Of a stretch of DNA of 22,167 nucleotides, positions 7,815 through 15,085 are shown in pieces (position 1 is the stretch's first letter; each line of letters begins with the position of its first letter). A model generated the notes under the pieces. The model did not search any database and was not told the origin of the DNA. It saw nothing but the letters and a program-made list of their open reading frames with translations. A program made the translations under genes and the position numbers. This stretch comes from a virus, in the IMG/VR virus record IMGVR_UViG_3300031841_000872, positions 1 to 22,167 of that record. The stretch is one strand, 5' to 3'.

Positions 7815-9362
7815 TTATGCTGCTCCCCGCAGACTGTTAAAATTTTCAGTAATGACATTCCAATACTTGCCATTCTTTTTAACTTTAACAGTTTTCGGGA
7901 GTTGAGCATTCTTAATTAGATATGAAACTCGGTTAGCTGGCATAGGTAAACTGACCGCCATCCTACGTCTACGGAAGAACTCATGGTCTTTATCCTTAGG
8001 TGATGACGTATTTATAAACATTGTCGCGTTTATACGAGCGTTCTCGGGAGTGGAGCACGTGTAAGTCACCATCAACATCGGCTGTGAGCTGTTACGAGTG
8101 CGCATAACGACAGCGTTAACTTTATGCACAGGGACTTCTAACTCCGAGGAGTTACCTGCAACCGTACCCGTCATAGGGTCAATAGGAAGTATAGTAGTTA
8201 GTCCTGGATATAGCGTCCTAGGCTTTTTCTCGTATGGTCTTTGAGGTTCTGTGGCGTCTACCTTCTCGCCATTCTGTTTATAGAACGTCTCGTACATGTC
8301 AACCCCACCCAGACGGATAAGGTTACCAGCATAATCTAGAACCAGACAGTTGTTCTTACTTTCATGAAGTCTGGTTCCCCTGCCCTGGATTTGAACCCAC
8401 AGACTGGAGGAAAGTGTAGGTCTCAGGCATACTATGCAATCCAAGGCAGGGAAGTCGAACCCAGTTGTTATCATATCAACTGAGCATATTACAGATATTT
8501 CACCAGAAGCAAGATCGCTGAGAACTTTCTCGCGCTCTTCCTGAGTCATGTTACCTGTGAGTAACGCAGACTTGCGTCTGGTGGTATTATTGATGAGACG
8601 ATTAGTCCATGTGGCAGCTTTAACTGTAGGGCAGTAAACTGCGAGGTAGTTCCGGTTATAGGCGAGCTTCTCTAAAGAGTTGACGACAGACTGTAACCAG
8701 TCGTAGGTCTGAGCTTCTGCGACTTCTTTCTGCACGAAGTCTCCACTGACAGAAACGTTATCAACATCAAGCTGAATGTTAGTCTCAACACCCACAAGAG
8801 GGCAGAGCCATTTATCCTCAACTGCTTTAGTCACAGTGTAATTATAAGCTAAGGTGTCAAAGAAGAATTCTTTACCGCTGCCGTAAATGATACCATTATC
8901 CATACGCCATGGGGTGGCAGTCATAGCAACGCGTAATGCAGAACTAAACCGACGCAAGATGCTTTCGTAAAGAGTCGGCTCACCATGGTTATGAGGGACT
9001 CTATGCGCTTCATCAATAATGATGAGGTCTGGGTCTTCCATCTCACTCAAGACACCATTCATGCTTTGAATAGTGCCGAATATGATAGATTCATTGGTGT
9101 CTTTGCGGTTTAACCCAGCGCAGACCACACCAGCTCTCTCACCAGTATACTTCAAATAAGTAGCTGCGTTCTGTTTTACCAGTTGCTGAACGTGCGTAAG
9201 AATCCAGACTCGTTTACCTTCAGCCTTGTATAACTTAGCGAGTTCCGCAATAATAAGGGATTTACCAGTACCAGTTGCGAGTTGCAACACTGGGTTCTTT
9301 TTTAATGAAAGCGCATCATATGCAGCTGATACCGCTTCGTTTTGGTAAGCTCGTAATTTCAT
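7815..9362 (-). CDS. SF2 DEAD/DEAH-box DNA helicase
   Basis: This 515-residue helicase has both RecA-like lobes. LRAYQNEAV (Q-like motif) opens lobe 1, followed by Walker A LATGTGKS (28-35), DEAH at 117-120 (LIIIDEAHR) and motif III MTATPWR (147-153). Lobe 2 has ICSVDMITTGFDFP (292-305) and motif VI QIQGRGTRLHE (324-334). This pattern matches the phage/UvsW- and RecG-like DEXH group used for origin melting, branch migration or fork remodelling. The C-terminal 130 residues are not recognisable. The start has GGAGG 6 nt upstream and follows promoter P3. It is co-transcribed with the primase gene, whose ATG follows its stop at once. Confidence 0.9.
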   Translation of the reverse strand: MKLRAYQNEAVSAAYDALSLKKNPVLQLATGTGKSLIIAELAKLYKAEGKRVWILTHVQQLVKQNAATYLKYTGERAGVVCAGLNRKDTNESIIFGTIQSMNGVLSEMEDPDLIIIDEAHRVPHNHGEPTLYESILRRFSSALRVAMTATPWRMDNGIIYGSGKEFFFDTLAYNYTVTKAVEDKWLCPLVGVETNIQLDVDNVSVSGDFVQKEVAEAQTYDWLQSVVNSLEKLAYNRNYLAVYCPTVKAATWTNRLINNTTRRKSALLTGNMTQEEREKVLSDLASGEISVICSVDMITTGFDFPALDCIVCLRPTLSSSLWVQIQGRGTRLHESKNNCLVLDYAGNLIRLGGVDMYETFYKQNGEKVDATEPQRPYEKKPRTLYPGLTTILPIDPMTGTVAGNSSELEVPVHKVNAVVMRTRNSSQPMLMVTYTCSTPENARINATMFINTSSPKDKDHEFFRRRRMAVSLPMPANRVSYLIKNAQLPKTVKVKKNGKYWNVITENFNSLRGAA

Positions 9363-9374
9363 TTCTATCCTCCG

Positions 9375-9387
9375 AGTTATCAGTTAT
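9375..9387 (-). repeat. ATAACTN tandem repeat at predicted start of P3 transcript
   Basis: The minus strand reads ATAACTGATAACT, starting 6 nt after the P3 -10 box and just before the GGAGG ribosome-binding site. The same arrangement is found at 22089-22101, with a shorter version at 15581-15591. Confidence 0.55.
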
Positions 9388-9393
9388 CCGAAC

Positions 9394-9423
9394 ACTATAG
9401 TTTTATTTCCGTAAAAAAGCAAG
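9394..9423 (-). promoter_or_regulatory. Putative sigma70-like promoter P3 (helicase-primase)
   Basis: The minus strand has -35 TTGCTT, a 17-nt spacer and -10 TATAGT. The 30-bp block aligns without gaps to P1, P2 and P4, and it shares a CTTGC start and a T-rich stretch with P4. It lies in the 70-bp gap between the 83-residue gene and the helicase gene. Confidence 0.68.
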
Positions 9424-9432
9424 TTTTATTTT

Positions 9433-9684
9433 TTAATAATCATCTTCATGGTTGTCATCATACTCTCTATCTTCTCCCCAGTCTTTAAAATCACCTCTTT
9501 CTTCGTTATTTTCATAACCTTCAGTGTACTCTTTTATTTGCTGTTCAGACATGTCTTTCATTTCAATCCGATCACTAAAACCAGTCTCACCTGTAAAGTA
9601 ATGAGGTGTGTGACCTCTACGATAATAACTATCGCATGTCCCTCGATCGTACGGACCTCCGTGTCTTGTTTTTCCTTCTGTCAT
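9433..9684 (-). CDS. Conserved small phage protein, unknown function
   Basis: This 83-residue protein has RHGGPYDRGTCDSYYRRG and HYFTGETG in the first half, then a very acidic second half ending in EYTEGYENNEERGDFKDWG. Short proteins with HGGPxDRGxxDSYYxRGxxPHY and EYxxGYxxNExxGDxKDWG are recurrent in tailed phages and phage-like islands, but I know of no assigned function. The start is well supported by AAGGAGAT about 6 nt upstream. It is the last gene of the polymerase/recombination transcript before promoter P3. No membrane segment or catalytic motif is visible. Confidence 0.7.
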   Translation of the reverse strand: MTEGKTRHGGPYDRGTCDSYYRRGHTPHYFTGETGFSDRIEMKDMSEQQIKEYTEGYENNEERGDFKDWGEDREYDDNHEDDY

Positions 9685-9799
9685 ATTTATCTCCTTTTGC
9701 CATGAAATGATTAGCCACTCTTTTATCAGAGGTGATAACTAATATCCATCCCTCATCATTGTAAACTATATACTTGTTACGTCTTTCTTCTAATTTCAA
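9629..9799 (-). CDS. Possible small protein with TTG start
   Basis: An open frame of 56 codons begins with TTG, overlapping the resolvase stop as ATTGA. It reads through the 111-bp gap and 56 nt into the next gene. The first 40 residues (KYIVYNDEGWILVITSDKRV, then ANHFMAKGDKY) alternate hydrophobic and polar residues like a small beta-rich protein and look coding. The tail inside the neighbouring gene is Arg/Lys-rich and looks accidental. There is no good ribosome-binding site, so it would depend on translational coupling. Without it the gap has no gene, which is unusual in this packed genome. Confidence 0.33.
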   Translation of the reverse strand: MKLEERRNKYIVYNDEGWILVITSDKRVANHFMAKGDKYDRRKNKTRRSVRSRDMR

Positions 9800-10269
9800 T
9801 ATTTATTCTCATAAACCCATCTTGCCATTAAAAGTGCTTCAGCCCTATCTATGTGCTTCTTTAAATGCAACTCAGCATCAGGAAACATTTTAACAGCATG
9901 TGCTCTACACATCTCTTTATCTGATGTCAAATTGAAATGTTTCTTCCAAGCTCTAGGAGTAACGTATTCCATTTCAAATCTACAGGCAGCTACACATGCT
10001 CTTGCTGCTCCAAAACTATCACCTAAACTAAAAACTGAAGACACTCCTTGTCCTGGCATTGCGTTTACCCTTTCCAAAGCAACTAATATGCCTTCATCAG
10101 CTGGTGCATACTCTCTCAATATAGTAACTAGAGCACTAGGATTAACTTCATTTTTAACAGAACCCGATCCTTTTTGAATCACTGGCATATCTTCTACATG
10201 TTTATACTTGCCATTTTCCAAAAAAGCAACTGCTCCGTATATTCCTGGGTCAATCCCTATCGTTATCAT
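9796..10269 (-). CDS. RuvC-like Holliday junction resolvase
   Basis: This 157-residue protein has the RNase H-like fold of RuvC and phage resolvases. It begins MITIGIDPGIYGAVAF, with the first catalytic Asp at D7. VALERVNAMPGQG follows (E66, in the typical RuvC ERVxxMPxQG context), then SLGDSFGAARACVAA and YVTPRAWKKHFNL. The C-terminal HIDRAEALLMA supplies D141 and E144. The full acidic set is present. It would resolve branched replication and recombination intermediates before packaging. The start at 10269 has AAGGAG 8 nt upstream and overlaps the preceding small gene by 20 nt. It acts downstream of the Sak4-like ATPase, the ssDNA-binding protein and the nuclease in the same transcript. Confidence 0.9.
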   Translation of the reverse strand: MITIGIDPGIYGAVAFLENGKYKHVEDMPVIQKGSGSVKNEVNPSALVTILREYAPADEGILVALERVNAMPGQGVSSVFSLGDSFGAARACVAACRFEMEYVTPRAWKKHFNLTSDKEMCRAHAVKMFPDAELHLKKHIDRAEALLMARWVYENKY

Positions 10270-10372
10270 CTCTAAACTCCTTTATACCTTCAATGATTTC
10301 TATCACAGAGTCCATAACTTCTTCAGCCTCGTAATCCCCAATCTCTATTTCTATATTTATTTTTACTTTCAT
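10250..10372 (-). CDS. Small acidic protein, 40 residues, unknown function
   Basis: The frame starts at an ATG that overlaps the upstream nuclease stop as ATGA and ends 20 nt inside the resolvase gene. The product begins MKVKINIEIEIGDYEAEEVM and ends IEGIKEFRDDNDRD. This is an alternating beta-like start followed by an amphipathic acidic helix. GAGG lies 5 nt before the ATG. The tight coupling on both sides and the otherwise empty gap argue that it is expressed. I recognise no family. Confidence 0.6.
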   Translation of the reverse strand: MKVKINIEIEIGDYEAEEVMDSVIEIIEGIKEFRDDNDRD

Positions 10373-11205
10373 AATGCCTCGTACTCTTCACAAGCTGCTC
10401 TCTGATCATCAAAAGACAGAGTGTGGTTATTTAAGTTGCAGAGCCATTGACCATCAACTGTAGGTTGCGCCATTACACATGTCCTACAGTTACGTAGCGG
10501 CTCTTTAGTTCTAACACACACCTCTTTATAAGTACAGAACTTACACCCAAAACTACCTGCATCGTCACTGATACCTGCAGGTCTCATAGTGGCTTCTGTT
10601 AATGATTTTATTCTTTTGAGTATTTTATCCTGCTCTACCTGATCAGCTTCTATGATCTCACAGTACATCTTTTCATCATCTTTACACACTGCCAAGTAGA
10701 CGCATGAAGAGAGTCCCTGGAGCTTCATAGTGATTTGAACCTGAGCATAATGTGCAGGTTTACTTTTTTGCACACCATGTTTATATAGAGCATTGTAACT
10801 GGCTTTATTATGAGTCTTTATTTCTAATATGTGAGCACCATCTCTCTTAGGCACTCCTTTAATGATACCGTCAAGTTTGGTTATAAAATGCCCAGTATCG
10901 TCAACACATTCATACTGCTTACCGTCATCTCTTTTTTCCCAGACGCTGAAGCCAGCTCTGCGTAAATCCTCAACCACTCGGTCTTCCTGCCAGTGACCAG
11001 TACCAAACAACCTCAGAACTCTGCCTTCAAACTCTTCCCTGTCGAATGCTCTCCAACTAAACCAAATCTCTCTGATGCATTCATTACCTATTGAAGAAGA
11101 GCCTAGCCTGCCAAGATATAACTTATCATTATTATCTTCTCTGACATAACCTTCATAGATCTTATCAATAATCTCTAATCCTGAGGTATCTGGTATTGAT
11201 GGCAT
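10369..11205 (-). CDS. PD-(D/E)XK nuclease, Cas4/AddB-like with Fe-S cysteines
   Basis: This 278-residue nuclease shows GTGHWQEDRV (69-78), the metal ligand D112 in FITKLDGII, E128-x-K130 in AHILEIKTH, and QxxxY-like helix residue Q156. Cys43, with C221, C224 and C230 (CKFCTYKEVC), forms the split Cys...CxxCxxxxxC pattern of Cas4 and AddB Fe-S nucleases. A second Cys set follows (NCRTC, WLCNLNN, AACEEY) and may bind zinc. It probably resects DNA ends for recombination. An upstream ATG at 11250 would place a terminator hairpin inside the gene. The ATG at 11205 has AAAGGAAAG upstream and is preferred. No CRISPR genes or arrays are nearby, so a CRISPR role is not suggested. Confidence 0.82.
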   Translation of the reverse strand: MPSIPDTSGLEIIDKIYEGYVREDNNDKLYLGRLGSSSIGNECIREIWFSWRAFDREEFEGRVLRLFGTGHWQEDRVVEDLRRAGFSVWEKRDDGKQYECVDDTGHFITKLDGIIKGVPKRDGAHILEIKTHNKASYNALYKHGVQKSKPAHYAQVQITMKLQGLSSCVYLAVCKDDEKMYCEIIEADQVEQDKILKRIKSLTEATMRPAGISDDAGSFGCKFCTYKEVCVRTKEPLRNCRTCVMAQPTVDGQWLCNLNNHTLSFDDQRAACEEYEAL

Positions 11206-11218
11206 ATCGCTTTCCTTT

Positions 11219-11248
11219 ATAAAAGGAGAGAGCCTTGCGACTCTCTCC
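11219..11248 (-). terminator. Intrinsic terminator-like hairpin
   Basis: On the minus strand GGAGAGAGTC pairs with GGCTCTCTCC across a GCAA (GNRA) loop. The stem has 10 pairs, one of them a T-G wobble, and is followed by TTTTAT. It starts 8 nt after the DUF669 gene stop and precedes the nuclease ribosome-binding site. It is in the middle of a same-strand gene run, so it probably acts as a partial terminator or attenuator, or as a 3'-end-stabilising structure. Confidence 0.68.
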
Positions 11249-11256
11249 ACTGCATA

Positions 11257-11757
11257 CTAGTCCCAAGGGTTAGATGGTGTATCTTTTTTCACCTCAGCTT
11301 TAGGCTCTTCCTTCTCAACAGGAGCTGCCTTAGGTACTTTAGCAATATTGTCGTAGGCATCACTCCGGAGATAACCTTTAATCTTATTGCTGTCTTCGTA
11401 ACCGCCAGTGCCTTTCTCAATATCAACTGACGCTTCAAATGTTTTACCAATCAACACATCAGTGTCAGTTGCGTCAGGTTTGTTACATGCTGTAGCCCAA
11501 GCCACCAGTTGCTGCCTCCCGATACGTTGGGCGACCTCTGACGGATTATTCACATTAAAGTTTTCCCAGAGTAGCCGCCCAGTATGTTCGCCACTTACTA
11601 CCTCAAATTTCACTTTAATATATGTACCATTTCGTTTAGCTGTTTCCTTCTCCTCTGCCTCTACAGCTTGCAGCTTGTAGTTACCTTTAGGGAATGGACG
11701 ATAGTCCTGTTGAGCATCTACTTCTACTTCGTCTAGATCAAATCCAAATTTAGCCAT
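11257..11757 (-). CDS. DUF669 family protein, probable ssDNA-binding protein
   Basis: This 166-residue protein contains YRPFPKGNYKLQAVEAEEKE, then GTYIKVKFEVVSGEHTGRLL, WENFNVNN and IGRQQLVAWATA. This is the phage DUF669 pattern, in a beta-rich fold often placed with recombination genes and thought to bind single-stranded DNA. The C-terminal 35 residues are low-complexity, Lys/Glu/Pro-rich and end in SNPWD, similar to the acidic tips through which SSB proteins recruit partners. The neighbours support this role: a Sak4-like ATPase lies 11 nt upstream and a nuclease lies downstream. The start has AAGGAG 7 nt before ATG. The biochemical role is inferred. Confidence 0.8.
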   Translation of the reverse strand: MAKFGFDLDEVEVDAQQDYRPFPKGNYKLQAVEAEEKETAKRNGTYIKVKFEVVSGEHTGRLLWENFNVNNPSEVAQRIGRQQLVAWATACNKPDATDTDVLIGKTFEASVDIEKGTGGYEDSNKIKGYLRSDAYDNIAKVPKAAPVEKEEPKAEVKKDTPSNPWD

Positions 11758-11768
11758 GTTAATTCTCC

Positions 11769-12518
11769 TTATTGCGCTATTGGAACTATTTTAGTTAGGT
11801 TTTCTATCGACATCTCAATTTCCTCAGGACAGCGATAACGATTCTTTGCCATGTAAGCTGGGTTTTCAATAAAGTGTAACAATCGTTCTCCAGTCGTTAC
11901 GCCTCTATTTTTAGTATTGTTAAACCCAGCATCACTCTTGCGTATTAATACTTTGAATGCACAAAAAGCGAGGACGTCAGTCCATTCCTGCAGTAAAGCA
12001 TTACAGCGATTAGGTAGCTTGGGTTGGTACCGATCATACGGCTCTGTACGAGGGTCTTCAAATTTAGTCACTGAAGCATGAGCGACTAATACTACGTTCA
12101 TGTTCTTTTTATGACGTAAATGATCTAATCCCTGAAGTATCTCTCTAAACTCTTCAGCTACCATCATTTGCCCTTTACCGTACGCTAATTCTTTGGCATC
12201 GTGAGCAGACTCCACACTGCTTTGAATTAGCGGCTCAATCAACCAGTCGACAGTATCAACGACTACAGTCTTGAACTCATGCTCTTCTTTGAGCAGAGTG
12301 CGGATTGATTCTACTACGTCCATGACGCTTGTAGCTTTGGGGAAACTCACGACATCTAGAGAGTCTAAACCATCTTCAGTACTGATGAAAATAGGCTTAG
12401 GAAACTCTGAAGCGAGGGTTGATTTGCCGATACCATGGCTCCCGTAAATACAAATACGAGGTGGTATTTTTTGCTTACCTTTGCGTAAGCTGTCTTGCCA
12501 GTTCTTCTCTTTTGACAT
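11769..12518 (-). CDS. Sak4-like RecA-fold ATPase (recombinase)
   Basis: This 249-residue P-loop protein begins with a basic tail, then PRICIYGSHGIGKSTLASEF (Walker A at 26-33). KPIFISTEDGLDSL and a Walker B-like TVVVDTVDWL follow, then VVLVAHASV. This order matches the short RecA-like AAA_24/Sak4 proteins of phages, which act with a phage SSB in strand annealing or exchange. The adjacent DUF669 protein and Cas4-like nuclease fit a phage recombination module. The longer frame from 12554 has no ribosome-binding site at its first ATG, whereas the ATG at 12518 has AAGGAGAT 5 nt upstream, so I chose the latter. A RadA/DnaB-type helicase role is less likely because the protein lacks extra domains. 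Confidence 0.83.
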   Translation of the reverse strand: MSKEKNWQDSLRKGKQKIPPRICIYGSHGIGKSTLASEFPKPIFISTEDGLDSLDVVSFPKATSVMDVVESIRTLLKEEHEFKTVVVDTVDWLIEPLIQSSVESAHDAKELAYGKGQMMVAEEFREILQGLDHLRHKKNMNVVLVAHASVTKFEDPRTEPYDRYQPKLPNRCNALLQEWTDVLAFCAFKVLIRKSDAGFNNTKNRGVTTGERLLHFIENPAYMAKNRYRCPEEIEMSIENLTKIVPIAQ

Positions 12519-12541
12519 TTTGATCTCCTTCTTTGGATTAA

Positions 12542-12558
12542 GGCAGTTGTCCACTGCC
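12542..12558 (-). other. Short hairpin between genes
   Basis: On the minus strand GGCAGT pairs with ACTGCC across a 5-nt loop (GGACA), followed by only two T residues. It fills the gap between the 119-residue gene and the Sak4-like gene. It may modulate RNA stability, but it is too weak for a clear terminator. Confidence 0.35.
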
Positions 12559-12562
12559 GTGG

Positions 12563-12922
12563 TTAAACTGGTGCACCGTTGACATCTAGGCCAAGGCTAA
12601 GTTGGTTTGTTTCAAAGTCCCACTGCTGCGGGATATAACAGAACGTATTGCGATCCCAGCTGAGAATATCTATACAGTCAGTGTATTCAGAAGCTACTGC
12701 CATGCATACCCCACAGAGCGTGGGATCACCTAGCATGAGTAAGAAGTCTCCTTCTTGCCACTCACTGAGTACTCGTCGTGCTTTACTTATCATTTCAGCA
12801 GTATCATAAGGCTTGCGAGGATTTCCAAACACAGCCAATAAATGACCATATCTTTTTGCATCTGATAAATCTTTCTTACTATCTGCTTGAACTACGTAAA
12901 CTGTTTTCATATTATGCTGCAT
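12563..12922 (-). CDS. Conserved phage protein, unknown function
   Basis: This 119-residue protein contains KTVYVVQADSKKDLSDAKRY, GHLLAVF, ISKARRVLSEWQEGDFLLM, GDPTLCGVCMAVASEY and ILSWDRNTFCYIPQQWDF. The pattern of a KDLxxAxRYG start, a central GDFLLxxGDPxxxG motif and a final WDRxxxxYxP recurs in small phage proteins next to replication genes. I know of no assigned function. The start overlaps the polymerase stop (ATGCAGCATAA) with AGAGGAAG 5 nt upstream. Met5 at 12910 is the alternative. No membrane segment is seen. Four Cys occur but not in a zinc pattern. Confidence 0.72.
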   Translation of the reverse strand: MQHNMKTVYVVQADSKKDLSDAKRYGHLLAVFGNPRKPYDTAEMISKARRVLSEWQEGDFLLMLGDPTLCGVCMAVASEYTDCIDILSWDRNTFCYIPQQWDFETNQLSLGLDVNGAPV

Positions 12923-14741
12923 TTTTCTTCCTCTTTTTTGGAGCAGGAGCTATCAACGCCAACTCATAGTTAGTTAAATATGTGGACGCACCTACGGCCA
13001 CTGCTATTTTTATAGCTTCCTTATAATACCAGTCGTAATCTAAGTCACTAGGGTGCGTTTCAAAATTTTCTACGGTCATACATGCTCTTGCCCCATCGCT
13101 CTTTGGTACTTTATTATCGTTTTTATAATACCGAATAGGCTCTACTGATTTCGTACTTTGGTACCACCTGACAACCTTACCTAGATATTTACCTTCCTGT
13201 TTACCCCCACCAGTCACGTTTCTCGCGCTTATAAAGTCCTTAAAAGGAGCTGCGTAAATAGTCTCACCCAAGGGTACTCCATGGGCTAACCACGCTCCTA
13301 CAGCGTCTGAGCATACCTGAGCAGTGGGGTTCTTACGTAGGCTAAGAGGAGCATAAATACCTTTTACTTTGAGGCTCCTGTCAGGCTTAACTGCTATGTA
13401 ATTATTAACGTCTTTCATCGCTAATGCTCGGTATGGTGTAAACTCAAACTCAAATTTAGAGAGCTCACTAAACTCTGCTATGACTTGATCTACTTCGTCG
13501 GCTCTATGCTGATCGTATCTCACAGCTATGCCGTCAGTGTTTGCGCTTAAAGTTTCAACTCCTAACTTTTCTAACCTTTCTATTAACATTAACAGTGTCA
13601 GCTGACCAGTTAGAGTGACAGCCAGCATCAAGTCTGGAGAATACAGTACGCTGTAGCGACTCGCTAATTTACCGAATGTACCGTTCAAACTAATTTTAAG
13701 AGTCTCACTGGTAGTCTTATCACCGCTAGCTTTCGCTGCTAATCTCTCAGTATAAATCTTTTGATATTCTGCTGTAAAATCTGAACCCAAAGACTGCGGA
13801 GTAAAACCACATTTAATAATGATTGAGGGATAAAAAGAAGCTGCATCTATCTCACCCATTATTTTGCCGTCAGCTATGTAACATACTTTTTTGTCATGAA
13901 CTGAGTGTATGCCACCTACTCCGAGTTGATATCTACCCACTCCATGAGATACGATCTCTTTACCCAGGAACTCGGGCAATATGACATGACCAGTCTTTTG
14001 ATTCATAAAGAACACATGTGAGGTTATTTTTTCCAACAGCTCTTTGAGCGCATCACTCTCAAAACTGAGGAAAGCAGGAGGCATATACTTGATGGTTTTG
14101 GGTACAGTATTTTCTCTCTTTTTCAAACCCATGCTTTTAATGTAAGCCTGTTCTGCCATTTGAGAGTCTGACTTACTCCGCAGGTCAACACCATACCTAC
14201 GACTCATCTCAACTCTCAACATTATCTCAGACTCTAACATGCTTAATAATCTTTCAGTAGTGTCAACATCATTATGACAATAATCTAGTATCTGCTGTTC
14301 CTGATAAGGTTTCACCATGGTGCCATGAGCTAGGGGCATGTCTTGCAAAGTAGGCATGTGCATCCTTGCACCATATGCCTTGAGTCCCACGAAAGATGGG
14401 GCGACCTCAATAAGATCTATATGGTCTTTTAAATGTTTACGTAAATGAAATTTCTTATAAGCCTCCCAGTATGGTGTTCTATTGACGATCAAATCATCTG
14501 CTATTCTTTTTATTTCTAACTCTGACCTGCCCGCACAAAATGCTGAAACAATGACATCATCAAAATAAATAGAGTTAAATCCAACAAAAGTTTTATTACC
14601 TTCTGCTATAAAATAACGCAGTTTTTCCACCGCATCCTGTTCATGACGCCATATATCAAACCACTCCCCTGTCTCAATGCACTTAGCACTGAGCAGGGTG
14701 CGGTTCGGTAACGTCTCGGTGTCAAATACCCACGTACTCAT
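12912..14741 (-). CDS. Family B DNA polymerase with 3'-5' exonuclease
   Basis: At 609 residues this is a compact replicative polymerase. The exonuclease domain has ExoI FDTET (D7, E9), ExoII FNSIYFDD (N56, D61) and ExoIII YCHND (Y154, D158). The polymerase domain has motif A EIDAASFYPSI (D299), motif B KISLNGTFGK (K349, N353) and motif C SANTDGI (D403). The usual family B motif C is DTDS. Here the first Asp is Asn and the Ser is Gly, but the Asp equivalent to the main catalytic one remains. The length is well below that of T4-type enzymes and no terminal-protein insertions are evident. It must copy DNA containing bulky thymidine derivatives if the upstream pathway works. It is coupled to the DUF3310 gene by ATGA. 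Confidence 0.92.
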   Translation of the reverse strand: MSTWVFDTETLPNRTLLSAKCIETGEWFDIWRHEQDAVEKLRYFIAEGNKTFVGFNSIYFDDVIVSAFCAGRSELEIKRIADDLIVNRTPYWEAYKKFHLRKHLKDHIDLIEVAPSFVGLKAYGARMHMPTLQDMPLAHGTMVKPYQEQQILDYCHNDVDTTERLLSMLESEIMLRVEMSRRYGVDLRSKSDSQMAEQAYIKSMGLKKRENTVPKTIKYMPPAFLSFESDALKELLEKITSHVFFMNQKTGHVILPEFLGKEIVSHGVGRYQLGVGGIHSVHDKKVCYIADGKIMGEIDAASFYPSIIIKCGFTPQSLGSDFTAEYQKIYTERLAAKASGDKTTSETLKISLNGTFGKLASRYSVLYSPDLMLAVTLTGQLTLLMLIERLEKLGVETLSANTDGIAVRYDQHRADEVDQVIAEFSELSKFEFEFTPYRALAMKDVNNYIAVKPDRSLKVKGIYAPLSLRKNPTAQVCSDAVGAWLAHGVPLGETIYAAPFKDFISARNVTGGGKQEGKYLGKVVRWYQSTKSVEPIRYYKNDNKVPKSDGARACMTVENFETHPSDLDYDWYYKEAIKIAVAVGASTYLTNYELALIAPAPKKRKKNAA

Positions 14742-15085
14742 TTGTCGTAAGGATCCTTATAATCGCCATCAAACTGTTTGAAACGTAGATCACCTTTATA
14801 AACGTCTGGGTCTTGATTGACGTAAGCACCAGATGCCTCTTCATCTTGATGCTTAGCCTCCTCAATCTCAATCAACTTATCAATAAAATGCTTAGCCTTA
14901 TTGAGATCTTGAACAGTGTAGAATGGATGCTTAGCTTTGAGGTAACACCGCTCAATATACTTAGTAGCGCACGCCTGGAAATAGTTAAGACCGAGCCTAG
15001 ACACCCTGTCCCAGTGCTCCTCACCACCAGATGTAGACTTATAATGATCACCACCGATCTGAGTCTTATTCACTTTACTTGTCAT
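14738..15085 (-). CDS. DUF3310 protein
   Basis: This 115-residue protein starts with KVNKTQIGGDHYKSTSGG. LGLNYFQACATKYIERCY, DLNKAKHFIDKLIEIEEAKH and an acidic tail follow. The GGDHY plus Y-x-x-xxATKYIxR plus DLxKAxHYIDxLI pattern is that of DUF3310, a family frequent in phages and sometimes called nucleotide kinase-like without solid proof. No P-loop is present here, so I would not infer kinase activity. The start lies inside the end of the HD nucleotidase gene (11-nt overlap) with GAGGAG just upstream, and its stop overlaps the polymerase ATG, so all three are translationally linked. Confidence 0.85.
   Translation of the reverse strand: MTSKVNKTQIGGDHYKSTSGGEEHWDRVSRLGLNYFQACATKYIERCYLKAKHPFYTVQDLNKAKHFIDKLIEIEEAKHQDEEASGAYVNQDPDVYKGDLRFKQFDGDYKDPYDK

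Noticed and set aside
10369-11205. Part of a CRISPR-Cas system because the nuclease is Cas4-like
   Set aside because: No repeat-spacer array or other cas gene is present, and the neighbours are recombination genes. Cas4-like nucleases are common in phages.
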